Below, piece by piece: positions 22,801 through 32,501 of a stretch of DNA of 64,000 bases. A model generated the notes under the pieces. The model saw nothing but the letters and a program-made list of their open reading frames with translations. It made no database searches and was not told the DNA's origin. A program made the position numbers and the translations under genes. The stretch is from Asterias amurensis (taxonomy: Eukaryota; Echinodermata; Asteroidea; Forcipulatida; Asteriidae). Position 1 is the first letter of the stretch; each line of letters opens with the position of its first letter. The stretch spans positions 7,131,391-7,195,390 of the forward strand of contig NC_092657.1 in assembly GCF_032118995.1 (NCBI RefSeq). Direction: 5' to 3'.

Positions 22801-24390
22801 ATTCGCCATCGATTTTCGTAAGCATTGCCCAGCCATGGGTACTGTTGGTAAAGCGTGCGTATTATGCGTTAGATATTGGTTAGGAGAAGCTTAAGGACGA
22901 CCGAGAACATTATTCACTATCAAATCGCAACTTTGGGGCGATTTCATCGCGAATTTCAAATATTCATGTTCGCAAGAATATAGTGTGAGAGTAGCATCAA
23001 GTTACGCTCACACTGGGGAGAATATGCTTAGCGAATGTGATTACGAACGGAAATATTAAACATCACTCAAGCTTCGCAACTATTATGTCGTGTCTTCGTA
23101 AGCGTTGGTAACAAGTTCGGAACGTTCACAAATTATTCCCCACCTCATTACGAAGATCGGTCAATTTAGAAACCGGTTTAATTTGTGAACACGGTTATGA
23201 AGATACGGCGAATGTTGCTAAGTTTAAGCGATTTTCGAGAATTTCGTTCCGTTTGCATAAAATTATTTGACTTGTGAACGTAACATTCGCTAGCATATTC
23301 TCCCCAGTGTGAGAGTAGCATAAACTCAGCACATTATTATGAAGACGGTTTTTCGCCATCGATTTACGTAAGCATTGGTAAGAAATGGTATTGTTGGTAA
23401 ACATGCAGTATTAATGCGTAAGATATTGATAGGTTGAGGGACGACCGAGAACACTATGAACTATCCAATTACAACAATTTCAAATATTCATATTCGCAAG
23501 ATATTCACCACAGCGTGAGAGTAGCATTATAGAGTCTATTCTCTGACTTAAACTATTTCCCTCATAGTTTATGTAACAGTTTCAATGAAAAAGAATTCTA
23601 ACAACTATAGGTAGTCTTATTTCGTATGCGTATGTCAAACGACGGTTTGTCACATTTTAGAACTATTTTACAATATTTTTAAGTATATGGGCATACTTTC
23701 GTGCAACATTATCGAGTACAACCTTAATATATTCCTAGAGTAATCTTTCTCATCTGAAAAATGTTTAAGTAAATTGAAAGATAAAATTTGTCCAGCTATG
23801 TTTTGTTGCCCATGATATCTTTCAGTTTTGAAAGATAGGAATTTGTCAATTGAATTGTTAAAACTGTAGATTGTGTTCGAATCTACACTTTAGTGTAGAT
23901 TCGGAGCGAAGTGTAGATTCGTAAAAATAATCTACACTTTCAACATTAGAGTGACGTCACGGAAATAGTCTACAATTAGGGAGTTGCGACAGAACTTACC
24001 ATTAGTAATGAGTTTCACCAAGGCAGACACTGAGACCTCTAACTCTTCCACTTTGCTTCTTGTTTCTTCCAGCTCAGATGTTATCTTTTCTCGATTATTA
24101 GAAGTGGCCACCTGTAACTCGTCTACTTTACCTCTAGTGGCTTCCAGTTCAGTTGAAACAGCTTCTTGAGTTTCAGTCATTGAATCTTTCAGCTCTCCCA
24201 CTTGTTGTATTATGTTCCTTACTTCACCGTTAACCAGATCTAGGTATTCTATGAGTATGCCCTTTAGCTTGTCTACAATTACGTCTTGATCACACGAACC
24301 CGTTGCCTGATTGCTGGAAGATGCACTTTGTCGTGCAGCTATAGACTTCATGATCATAACGATCAAGAGTGAACGGATCAACAACCCCAT
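10550..24390 (-). CDS. Secreted coiled-coil fibrinogen-domain protein, left copy
   Basis: Five coding exons on the minus strand (24390-24000, 19222-19163, 17850-17714, 17628-17367, 10800-10550) sum to 1101 bp, giving 366 residues plus stop. All introns are GT-AG and the phases agree. The order is: hydrophobic signal segment ([20 protein letters not shown]); a charged, heptad-rich coiled coil to about residue 129; a short acidic Ser/Thr linker; then a full fibrinogen C-terminal domain with RDCSD-type start (here GDCSD), [18 protein letters not shown] (calcium loop), [12 protein letters not shown] and FSEMKIRSR. Such proteins (ficolin/FREP/fibrinogen-like A type) are secreted, trimerise through the coiled coil and bind glycans or acetyl groups. 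The gene is the inverse twin of the one at 28008-32501 and is transcribed away from it. The reading frame looks intact despite a 6.6 kb intron 4. Confidence 0.9.
12299..12496. repeat. 99-bp tandem duplication inside the fossil element
   Basis: The block starting GCCTACCGCTAACC at 12299 is repeated at 12398 with few changes (for example AAGATTATT against AAAATTATT). Non-coding. Confidence 0.9.
14225..14740. repeat. About 150-bp tandem repeat (3-4 decaying copies) in the fossil element
   Basis: GCATGATTAAAAATNAT followed by CCGGTTATTCAAGTTACAGG and TGTAATTATT recurs at about 14303, 14452, 14605 and 14710, with later copies shorter and more diverged. Confidence 0.8.
15340..15716. mobile_element. 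MITE family 2 copy, inserted in the fossil element
   Basis: Left end TTTAAAGCCATTGGAACCTT, right end CCGAAAGTGTATAATGGCTT. Internal blocks GTTCACAGATTTACAAATAA and GAAATGCTTTACTTTTTGAG match copies at 35593, 49433 and 49703. It is nested, so it is younger than its host element. Confidence 0.85.
17367..17628 (-). CDS. Left fibrinogen gene, exon 4
   Basis: The exon begins [20 protein letters not shown] and ends EGYTGNA plus one base. The donor is GTAAGA (complement at 17361-17366). It is 262 bp, the same length and phase as its twin at 31142-31403. Confidence 0.95.
17714..17850 (-). CDS. Left fibrinogen gene, exon 3 (start of fibrinogen domain)
   Basis: 137 bp. It encodes [15 protein letters not shown] through [11 protein letters not shown]. 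The acceptor follows CTACCTCAACAG and the donor is GTAAGA. The twin exon at 30920-31056 reads [15 protein letters not shown]. Confidence 0.94.
18150..18970. repeat. About 130-bp tandem repeats in intron 2 of the left fibrinogen gene
   Basis: CTTCCGGTTGACCCNNAAGT followed by AAAGGTCAACATGGGGT recurs at about 18270, 18398, 18509, 18638, 18768 and 18899. The same array, inverted, fills intron 2 of the twin (29830-30680), so it is older than the duplication. Confidence 0.9.
19163..19222 (-). CDS. Left fibrinogen gene, exon 2 (acidic linker)
   Basis: A 60-bp exon between the coiled coil and the fibrinogen domain. It encodes [19 protein letters not shown], flanked by an AG acceptor and a GTAAGC donor. 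It is too short for ordinary open-frame searches and is supported by phase agreement and by its twin at 29591-29650. Confidence 0.9.
19247..23530. mobile_element. Nested MITE complex in left intron 1
   Basis: A stack of fold-back elements absent from the 1.2 kb twin intron. It includes a MITE-3 fragment (19247-19410); pieces of the CTACTCTCACAC family (MITE 4) at 19553-19870 and 22615-23527; inverted blocks rich in CAGAAAAGCAGAAAAGCAG at 19915-20190 and 22080-22450; a split GGGCCCAAT element around 20525-21840; and a complete MITE 3 at 21083-21672. The outer ends read AATGCTACTCTCACAC and GTGAGAGTAGCATT. No transposase gene is visible. Confidence 0.75.
21083..21672. mobile_element. MITE family 3, full copy 1
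   Basis: The ends TTAAAGTCACCTGGAAGTGG and TTTCCAGGTGACTTTTAA frame about 590 bp. Inside is a second inverted pair (ACGTCAATCGAGGCAGACTT / AAGTCTGCCTCGATTGACGT), with a central segment that can be read [14 protein letters not shown] second copy lies at 42577-43155 and a partial one at 19247. Confidence 0.88.
24000..24390 (-). CDS. Left fibrinogen gene, exon 1 (signal peptide and coiled coil)
   Basis: 391 bp from ATG (24390) to a GTAAGT donor. It encodes the signal segment, a cysteine (SCDQD) that could link chains, and the coiled coil [16 protein letters not shown]...[15 protein letters not shown]. It is two codons longer than the twin ([10 protein letters not shown] against DQEVEKLK). Confidence 0.95.
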
Positions 24391-24495
24391 TGTGCTTAGC
24401 TAACACTTCAACAACAAACCTACACGAGTTCTTGACACTGATCCTCTGCGTACAGATGTTCGCAGTGAAATGAGCAAGAACTTGCCAAACCGTTA

Positions 24496-24502
24496 TTTTA
24501 TA
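24496..24502 (-). promoter_or_regulatory. TATA box of the left fibrinogen gene
   Basis: TATAAAA on the minus strand, about 105 bp upstream of the start codon. It is conserved in position and surroundings with the twin promoter. Farther upstream is a purine run with several GGAA cores (GGAAAAGAAACAGGAAACCG). Confidence 0.7.
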
Positions 24503-24714
24503 TGTTTGAGGTAATGGTTCAAACGATTCAATCGTTGTTATCCTCCCTATATATCTACAAGGCTAAACCGAAAACGGAAAAGAAACAGGAAACCGGAACC
24601 AGAAGGAGCCTCGTCCTCACAGCTCCGGATGCAACTACTAGGACTCAATAAATAGCTTAGCAGAAGAAACCTTGAAGATATGTAAAATCTAGTTCAGTCA
24701 GTTCACTCCACCAC

Positions 24715-24870
24715 AAACAAGCTAAAGCCGTGTCCAATTTGGCATCCACGGCTACAGCTACGGCTACGGCTGTTGTTAAGGGTGTTGCTAAGGACATCCT
24801 ATATCTCAACGCACAATGATGCGGAAATCTAGCTGTAGCCATAGCTGAAGCCAATTCTCACACGGCCTAA
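24715..24870. mobile_element. CTACGGCTACAGC-rich repeat at the inner end of the left arm
   Basis: The block GCTAAAGCCGTGTCCAATTT then GGCTACAGCTACGGCTACGG recurs inverted at 27545-27690. It looks like a dispersed MITE that was already present before the inversion, or that mediated it. Confidence 0.6.
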
Positions 24871-25196
24871 CTGTCTGCATGGATATAAAGATCTTGCAGT
24901 AACTTGTAGTCCATGTCTCCCATCAGCTATCAATGTTGTAAACTACACTTATGTAAATGCTAATAATGCTTATGTTAATAACAAAATAAAACGTGTTTGC
25001 TTTTTCATTAAGTAATTCAAGAGCTGGCAAAAAAAATATCGCCACCCCCTCGATAACCCCCTTATTTTGTGTCATTACAAAGTGTCCACTGCCTTTAAAT
25101 CTTACAATAATATTTTTTAGCAAATACTGGTGACCACAGAGGCCAAGCATAAGTCTGTCTAGGTTTTCATTGAGAATCACACATATTATTGGTGAC
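24871..25196. other. Spacer between the arms, left part
   Basis: No gene is seen. AAGTGTCCACTGCCTTTAAA near 25079 is a terminal scrap of MITE family 1. Confidence 0.4.
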
Positions 25197-25200
25197 CAGT

Positions 25201-25500
25201 GGAGCATCACAAAGAATTACTAAATCAGCCCTTTTAATAGACAGTAACCCCATTGCCCGTGGAGCATCACAAAGAATTACTAAATCAGCCCTTTTAATAG
25301 ACAGTAACCCCATTGCCCGTGGAGCATCACAAAGAATTACTAAATCAGCCCTTTTAATAGACAGTAACCCCATTGCCCGTGGAGCATCACAAAGAATTAC
25401 TAAATCAGCCCTTTTAATAGACAGTAACCCCATTGCCCGTGGAGCATCACAAAGAATTACTAAATCAGCCCTTTTAATAGACAGTAACCCCATTGCCCGT
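25201..25500. repeat. Five identical 60-bp tandem repeats
   Basis: Five copies without a single difference. Each starts GGAGCATCACAAAGAATTAC and ends CCCCATTGCCCGT. The unit length is divisible by three and has no stop in at least one frame on each strand (a GASQRITKSALLIDSNPIAR unit on plus, a GLLSIKRADLVILCDAPRAM unit on minus). No start context or splice site convinces me that it is translated. It sits in the spacer between the two divergent fibrinogen promoters. Confidence 0.97.
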
Positions 25501-26320
25501 GTACAAAAACATTTCCTAGGTGTGGTGCAATAGATGGTGACATTTGCCACTGAAATACTCAACCAATCAGAGAAGGTCTGAACGTACCAGGCGGTACAGT
25601 GACACAATCCCTTCCCTGGATATAATTATTAGCATATAATTGGAACTGCAAAGATTTAAATAATACCAAGGGTTGCAAAGATATAAACTAAACCAAGGTT
25701 TGTAAGAAACCTCCTCAGTACAGTCAACATTAACAATACCCTGGGGGAAACAAAGGGCAGATAATTGAGTGAAGTTAACTGCAATATAAGTGTTTGGGCC
25801 ATGAAAATACCAAGTGTGTAATAAAGTTGTCGCGAGCTGGTATTGTAGTTTTATGAATGACCATGTAAATAAGAAATGAGTTTCTCTGGCCGCCGCCTCT
25901 TTTTGTTTTTACCCCCCCCCCCCCGAAATAAAAACGGAGTAATTCAGGAGTGGGGAATAAGTTCCTTATTGTTTGCCTTAAGAATGTATTCCCTACGACT
26001 CTTTTCACCACACTGCAATACAACAGCCGTTCGTAGTAGTATTCTAAAATTCTACAAAAAGCATGCATCGCATGTGATGAGCCAAGCAGAACATGACGTG
26101 AGTGAGCCTGGCGTCTTTACTATTTTTTCTACCTCCTTAAATCGTGATACAAAATTATGCTCGTGTTACATTTAATATTGCACTTTTTTTCTCGAATTAT
26201 TTCACAATCCAGTCGCTTGCAAATTTGTTGACTTCAGCTTCGTATTGTGTAACACGCTAGCTGAATTTAAAAAAAATATATAAAACGCCTGGAAAGTGCG
26301 CCTAGCTTTCTGTGCATTTT
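25501..26320. other. Spacer between the arms, middle part
   Basis: No gene is seen. It contains a C-run at about 25912-25924 and AT-rich sequence. Confidence 0.35.
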
Positions 26321-26324
26321 GGTT

Positions 26325-26562
26325 TCCCATTGTTTATTTTTTTCGCACCAAATTACGTGGGTCAGCGATATTTAGAATATCGGTCATCTTTGAAAAAAAT
26401 ACCTAAAATTTGGAAAATACTAAAAATACAAGCGCCCTTTCTAGTGTATGGCTTGAACATAGTTACATCGTGTATGCTATAGAAAGTAACGGATAAGTAA
26501 GTATGAGTTGTTATCATCGAAGCCTGTTCACACGTAATTTGGTGCGAACAAAAATAATGGGA
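26325..26562. mobile_element. Small MITE with TTCGCACCAAATTACGTG arms
   Basis: A perfect 18-bp inverted pair TTCGCACCAAATTACGTG (26342-26359) and its complement (26531-26548), with weaker pairing outward (CCCATT...AATGGG). Non-coding. Confidence 0.7.
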
Positions 26563-26564
26563 AA

Positions 26565-27544
26565 AACAAACCCAACTGGTCATGTGTGGAGTTTTTTTTT
26601 TGTGTTGTTTATTCATGCATAACTTTACCTGCGGTTTCATAATACAGATCTGGTTAATAGGTAAGTGATAACGCTGTTGTTTCCAGATCCACAAGCTCTA
26701 TTGGCGTGGAGGATTATTGTTACCCTAAGCATATATATTAACTATTGGAAAGCTCCTAAGGTTGTTCAACAAGGCCCGATAAGCTTCCGTACACTGAAGG
26801 TCGACGGCTCCACAATTTGCTGCTCAGGACGATGCACCCATATCCTTAAATAGTACTCAGTAAATTCCTCTTCCCTGGCTTTTATATTGGCTATGAAACT
26901 TCATAATGCGATTGCAAAGGGGTTAATCGCTCGTTTATTTTACTTGTTCAAGACATGCCCACCTGAAATGACCTATGACATTTTAAAGTGGGGCTAAAGA
27001 ATGCTCTGAAGTATAAAGTTATTACATTTTTCTAGTAGATGGAGTCCATAGGACACAAGAACAAAATATAACGAGTCTCTTCTTAACGTTCAAACATGGT
27101 AAACATGTTTTTTCTCCGAAACACTCCAAGCCAAAATTCTGAAGAACGCAAGGTCATACAAACCAACGCGGCAAATGAATCATGACGTCATCGGCGCTAT
27201 TTGATATGGAATAGTGCGCCCTCAATTGGTCACAGCTGGAGAACTGTGCACAAACCATATGGGAAGTATAGCCATTGACGTCAAGGGGTCAATGCATATC
27301 ATTATCATACGTAACCCATATCCGCCGACCTACGTCAAAATCCGTATCCGGAAACAAATCGCTATACAAACGCCGGGACAAACGGATTTTCCCGTAGAAG
27401 ATTTGTTTGGGTTTTTTTTCTTCATAGTTTAACCCCTTTGGCCGTCTAAAGACCAGAAATGTATCCCACAATCTTTTGCTGCAATACATTCTTTAGTCAC
27501 ACAGGTTTCGCTGAGTTTCATGACGATTTTGATCAACGTTTTGG
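26565..27544. other. Spacer between the arms, right part
   Basis: No gene is recognised. Short open frames only. Confidence 0.35.
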
Positions 27545-27895
27545 CTGAAAAATTACGGCGGCATCAGCTACGGCTAAAGCTAGATTTCCACGTCATTACG
27601 CGTTGAGGTATAGGACGTCCTTAGCAACACCCTCAGCTACAGCCGTAGCCGTAGGTGTAGCAAATTGGACACGGCTTTAGCTTGTTGGTGGTGGAGTGAA
27701 CTGACTGAAATAGATTTTACATATCTTCAAGGTTTCTTCTGCTTATCTTTTTATTGAATCCCGAGCTGTGAGGACGAGGCTCCTTCTGTTTCCTGTTTCA
27801 GTATGTTTTCCGCTTCCGATTCACCAGCAGGTTATCTTTGTAGATCAACGGGGAGATTAACAAAGTTTGAATCGTTTGAACCATTACCTCAAACA

Positions 27896-27902
27896 TATAA
27901 AA
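27896..27902 (+). promoter_or_regulatory. TATA box of the right fibrinogen gene
   Basis: TATAAAA, 106 bp upstream of the ATG at 28008. The surrounding sequence (GAACCATTACCTCAAACATA before it, TTCTTGCTCATTTCACTGCG after it) is nearly identical to the left promoter, which supports function. Confidence 0.72.
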
Positions 27903-28007
27903 TAATGGTTTGGCAAGTTCTTGCTCATTTCACTGCGAACATCTGTACGCAGAGGATCAACGTCAAGAACTCGTGTAGGTTTGTTGTTGAAGTGTTAGCT
28001 AAGCACA

Positions 28008-28392
28008 ATGGGGTTGTTGATCCGTTCACTCTTGATCGTTATGATCGTGAAGTCTATAGCTGCACGACAAAGTGCATCTTCCAGCAGTCAGGCAACGGGT
28101 TCTTGTGACCAAGAAGTAGAAAAACTGAAGGCTATGCTAATAGATTACCTAGAACTGGTTAACGCTGAAGTAAGGTACACACAACTACAAATAGAAAATC
28201 TGAAAGATTCAATGACTGAAACTCAAGAAGCTGTTTCATCTGAACTGGAAGCCACTAGAGGTAAAGTAGACGAGTTACAGGTGGCCACTTCTGATAATCG
28301 AGAAAAGATAACATCTGAGCTGGAAGAAACAAGAAGCAAGATGGAAGAGTTAGAGGTCTCAGTGTCTGCCTTGGTGAAGCTCATTACCAATG
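28008..28392 (+). CDS. Right fibrinogen gene, exon 1
   Basis: Signal peptide and coiled coil. The frame ends ...VKLITN plus one base, then the donor GTAAGT at 28393. Confidence 0.95.
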
Positions 28393-31300
28393 GTAAGTTT
28401 TCTCAAACTCCTTGATGGTTAAGTGTTATTTGTTGGTTGTCCTATATTCAACTATACTTGGAGAGATACAACATGATTAGCTACTTTTGGGCAATCGTAT
28501 TTCTGAACTTTTTCAGAGGCCCCTTTGGACGACTGGTGGTTTCAGTTTCGAAATAACAATAGCTACGATGGCGTTTACGAAGAGGCAATTTGGTAGAGCA
28601 CCGGTATATATGAAGATTGGTAACATAGGGCTAGATAGCTCAGTCGGTAGAGCTCCTTCAGCATGTTAAGAACAAGTCACTTTAGTGACAGCTGTGACCG
28701 ACCAATTGGTTTAAAAAAAAAAACATGACTGGCAGGACCAGTTATTTTAGTTTACCCTGTCATGGTGCATCTGTCAACGCCTCAAAGTTGAATTGCAGAC
28801 ACTGGCACCCAGTTAAGCCTGTGGGTTTGAGAAATACAGCTGGTTTGTCCATCAGTGCCTGAATTGGAGATTGCTGCACCTATACATTTGTTTGATGATA
28901 CAAAAGTGTTTAAAATAATGTTCTCCCAATAATTACTATCGATGTCTCCTTAGGATGCTTATAGTATCCGTAGAAAGTTAGAAAATACATAATGAAAGTA
29001 ATGTTTCCACATTCTGAACTCAATTACGATATGCAAGACCCATAATGACTGCAATCACCAAGCACCGAGTCTATGCGCGCAAAATATAGGTACGCGGGTA
29101 CTTCCACCACTGTGTTTACTACGGAAGCCCATTAGTGCCACGTTGCGTTCCTCTTAAACGTTGTAGTGTTTCTCTTTCACGTGGTAGTGTTTATCTTTCA
29201 CCTGCATGGTCACCGCCACTTATTAACTGGCGGCCGCCACTAAATTAACAGGCGGCCGCCACTAAATTAAAAGGCGGCTGCCACTTAATAACCGGCGGCC
29301 GCCACTTAATAACCGGCGGCCGCCAGTTAATTAAGTGGCAGCCGCCGGTTATTAAGTACTTGTGAATGGGAAACACTACCACGTGAAAGAGAAACACTAC
29401 AACGCTAAAGAGAAACGCAACGTGGCACTTATGGGCTTCCGTGGGTTACAGCTCCTCAGCAAGTAATTATTGGAGCTTTCTATTATGATTAGTTTTGTGC
29501 AAATCTGTGAGGACATTGACTTCATTTTATAAAGGATTAAACAATTGAACAGACCCGAATTACTCGGTATGTTTTGAATTTTGTTTGTAGATACCTCCGA
29601 ACCTGACGATTCTGATGCAACTGATGAATTTGCGACCACGACGGAAGGAGGTAAGCGTATAGGATTGGGTTAAGTTACATCATTAACGGATTGGTTAGTA
29701 TGACCATGGTATGACAAGATTATTGTGACGTCATTGGGTCTCGAGTTATTGTAATTCAAAGCTTATTATTATAATAACCACCAGATCTTCATTTAAATGT
29801 GTAAAACACTCAATCTGTATAGTATCATATCTTAAAAAAATACCCAACCGATTTCAAAACTTGTTTGTAACCGAGACCCCATGTTGACCTTTACTTCAGA
29901 GTCAACCGGAAATGGGATCATATCTCAAGAACTGCACAATCGATTTTCAATGTCTTTGAGCATTGAATATCGAACTTAGGTTCGCCTAACCCCAGGTTGA
30001 CCTTTACTTACGGGTAAACCGGAAGTAGGACCATTATCTCGAGAAACGACACAATCGAATTTCAATTTATTTTCAGTTCTTGACCCTTTGGGCGTTGAAA
30101 GTTGACTTGGTTACCGTAACTCCACATTGACATTTACTTCCGGGTCAACCAGGAGAGAAACATTAGTTATCTCATAAACTACATGTACAATTTTTTTCAG
30201 TTCTGAGCCCCTTGATCGTTGATGATTAGCCTTTGGAAACTATGACCCTAAATTGACCTTTACTTCCGGGTTAACCGGAAGTCGAACCAAAATTGCAAGC
30301 ACTATACACCCAAATAGTTCAATTTCCTTTCAGTTTTAAAACCCATAAGTATTGAAGCTTGAACTCGGGTGTTACCATGGCTCCGTGTTGATCTTATTTC
30401 TGGTCAAACGAAAGTTTGACCTAAATATCTCATGAAGCACATACGCCATTATCAGTTTCTTTTTAGTTCCAGAACCTTTGAGCAATGATGGTTGAACTCT
30501 GGTTACCGTCACCCCATGTTGACCTTTAATGAGGATCAACCGGAAGTAGTTTTTTTTTAGACTCGATGAGCATTGAATATTGAAATTGGGTTTACCATGT
30601 CCCCTGTTTGAACTTTATTTATGGGTCGACAAAAAGTTGGACCAGATCTCAAGAACTTCACAGCAAATTTTCTTTTTCTTTTCAGTTATTAACCCGTTTC
30701 CAGTGTCAGGTTTAAAATGAGTTTTGAAGTCAGTATTATAATGAAGTTTGGGTTCAGGTTTCTAAGCCCGCGAAAAGGGCCTGTTACAGATGAGGGCTAT
30801 TCTATCTCAATGGCAGGCTCAATTTAAAGCTCTGGAGCGTCCAATCAAAGCAATACAGCAGTAATTTTAGCAGTTATGTAATGTAGGGTTTATTTTTTGT
30901 TTTCTCCCTACCTCAACAGATGTGTTCCCACGGGATTGTTCTGATATTCCTGCGATTGGTGCGTCGGTGAGCGGTGTGTACATGGTACGACCTCTACGCT
31001 CCAGTCAGGCTTTCCAGGTGTATTGTGATATGGAAACAGACGGTGGTGGATGGACGGTAAGATAACACGCTGTAGTGAATGAATGACGTCACCAATTCAA
31101 TACAAATTTACAACTTCTAAATATATTGTGTGAACTTTTAGGTGTTCCAGCGGCGCCAAGACGGCAGTGTAGATTTCTCTTTGGACTATGCCAGCTACAG
31201 CCGTGGCTTTGGGAACGTAGATGGAGAGTTTTGGCTCGGTAATGACAACTTGCACCTTCTGACCGCTCAGGGCGAGTACCAACTACGCGTGGATCTTCAA

Positions 31301-32501
31301 GGTTTCGATCAGGTTACCGGGTATGCAAAATATGACTCCTTCACCGTCGCTGATGCGAGTGAGAACTACATGCTGCGAGTGGAGGGTTACACAGGAAATG
31401 CATGTAAGACGAATTCACTTTGTTTAGGCAGGATATAGATTCAATTATCAGCAACCCCTTTATATTGAGTTTTCGGTCTTTACGGCGGATGGTTCTGCCA
31501 AGGAAAATTGGTACATTTGGCGTTATCTGCGCATGCGTCGGCTTTGGGTCTAGTGCCCCTCAATTTCTACGAAAGAACTGCGGATGAATCTGCGTTTTGC
31601 TGAAAACGACAACGTTAGGCTGAAAACTAATCACCGTCACCAGAACCATCCGTCGTCGGAAACGAAAACTCTCAAATGCCAACAAAGGAGGGGCAACTTA
31701 CAAAATGCTTTAAATAAAGCATTTCATAATGCCGCCACATTGGTACACAAAATCTCGTTCTTATCGTAAATGTACACAATAACTTATCGTGCATCATGTT
31801 CGTTTGGGACTTATCGCGTAAGCACATGACAAGTTTGGATTTATCTTTTCTGAACACATTAAGTTATCATGTATTTATTATCCACGCTTTTTGTTTAGAC
31901 TTATCACGGAGGGTACACGATCAGTTTGAAACTTATCGTGTACGTACATGAAGTTATTATGTACGTACACTATTAATGTTGGACTCATCGTGTACGTACA
32001 CGGTAAGAGTGATTGGTGTACTCATGTGGCGGCATACTCTTCTGTGAAATAGGCCCTGCAACTGAAGCTGTGTCGGATTGTGATGTGAGAATTATCTCAC
32101 GTCTCTCACATACAATACCCTCTCAGTGTGTGCATTGTGGTTACCTTGGCAACATAAGAGCCAAATTCAATATTACTCCTTCCCATCCTATATCACGTAC
32201 TTGTACTCATACAACTATGACCTCATGTTTTTATCCTTCAGCCAACGGGTTAAAATCCCACAACTACATGGGCTTCACGACCAAAGACAAAGACAACGAC
32301 GTCAATGCCTTAGGCAACTGCGCACATGAGTATCCAGGGGGCTGGTGGTTCAGGTTCTGTCTCGCATCTAACTTGAACGGGCTTTATTTCCATCATGCCG
32401 ATCTCAGTAGTCGGGGAGTAACGTGGAATGCCTTTGCAAATTATCGCTCACTCAAATTTTCTGAGATGAAAATTAGAAGCCGAGTTAAGCCTAGCTCCTA
32501 G
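28008..32501 (+). CDS. Secreted coiled-coil fibrinogen-domain protein, right copy
   Basis: Five coding exons (28008-28392, 29591-29650, 30920-31056, 31142-31403, 32242-32501) sum to 1104 bp, giving 367 residues plus stop, all GT-AG with consistent phases. Residues 1-20 are a signal segment, 33-128 a heptad coiled coil with SCDQE near its start, 129-149 an acidic Ser/Thr linker, and 150-367 the fibrinogen domain. The domain has C155, [12 protein letters not shown], the calcium-loop motif [22 protein letters not shown] and [11 protein letters not shown] at the end. The family is secreted and binds microbial glycans or acetylated ligands in innate immunity; that role here is inferred. It is transcribed away from the left twin across a 3.6 kb start-to-start gap. 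AATAAA at 32867-32872 is a plausible poly(A) signal. Confidence 0.93.
28626..28672 (+). mobile_element. tRNA-like SINE head fragment
   Basis: TAGCTCAGTCGGTAGAGC is a textbook tRNA A-box arm, but no B box (GGTTCGANTCC) follows. It is therefore a truncated SINE or tRNA relic in intron 1, not a functional tRNA. Confidence 0.55.
29121..29442. mobile_element. Fold-back MITE with GC-rich core in right intron 1
   Basis: The arms ACGGAAGCCCATTAGTGCCA... and ...TGGCACTTATGGGCTTCCGT pair over about 80-100 bp. Within each arm is GTAGTGTTTCTCTTTCACGT. The core has about five tandem blocks of GGCGGCCGCCACTTAATAAC. It is absent from the left twin intron. Confidence 0.88.
29591..29650 (+). CDS. Right fibrinogen gene, exon 2
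   Basis: A 60-bp linker exon encoding [19 protein letters not shown]. Acceptor TTGTTTGTAG, donor GTAAGC. Confidence 0.9.
29830..30680. repeat. About 130-bp tandem repeats in intron 2 of the right fibrinogen gene
   Basis: The inverse counterpart of 18150-18970. The words TTGACCTTTACTTCCGGGT and CCGGAAGT recur at about 130-bp steps. Several copies carry private changes. Confidence 0.9.
30920..31056 (+). CDS. Right fibrinogen gene, exon 3
   Basis: It opens the fibrinogen domain ([20 protein letters not shown]) and ends DGGGWT at a GTAAGA donor. Acceptor CTACCTCAACAG. Confidence 0.95.
31142..31403 (+). CDS. Right fibrinogen gene, exon 4
   Basis: Encodes [20 protein letters not shown] through [10 protein letters not shown] plus one base. 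Donor GTAAGA at 31404. Only 85 bp of intron precede it. Confidence 0.95.
31750..32005. repeat. TGTACGTACACGATAAGT-type repeats in right intron 4
   Basis: The palindromic word GTACGTAC with CGATAAGT or CATGATAAGT neighbours recurs irregularly. It is matched by 11035-11290 in the left intron 4. Confidence 0.75.
32242..32501 (+). CDS. Right fibrinogen gene, exon 5
   Basis: The acceptor is TTATCCTTCAG. The spliced codon gives Ser, then [20 protein letters not shown] to RSRVKPSS and TAG. It holds the calcium loop and the last cysteine pair. Confidence 0.95.

Larger units (their letters stand above)
9940..24870. repeat. Left arm of a large inverted duplication
   Basis: Exons, introns, promoter and 3' flank match 27545-33070 in inverse orientation. 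The outer flank shares ACATGTTGATTGTCG with its complement near 32617, and the inner flank shares the CTACGGCTACAGC-type block near 24750 with 27620-27670. The arm is about 14.9 kb against about 5.5 kb for its partner. The excess is mostly introns 1 and 4, which carry inserted elements. Confidence 0.85.

Noticed and set aside
25167-25607. Possible 146-codon repeat protein on the minus strand
   Set aside because: Entirely explained by a stop-free 60-bp repeat. The opposite strand is open too, and no flanking coding signal exists. Kept only as a repeat and a finding.
28626-28700. tRNA gene
   Set aside because: An A-box arm is present but there is no B box, T arm or acceptor pairing; a SINE or tRNA relic is more likely.
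10550-32501. A single long gene joining both fibrinogen loci
   Set aside because: The two sets lie on opposite strands, each with its own start codon, TATA box and stop.
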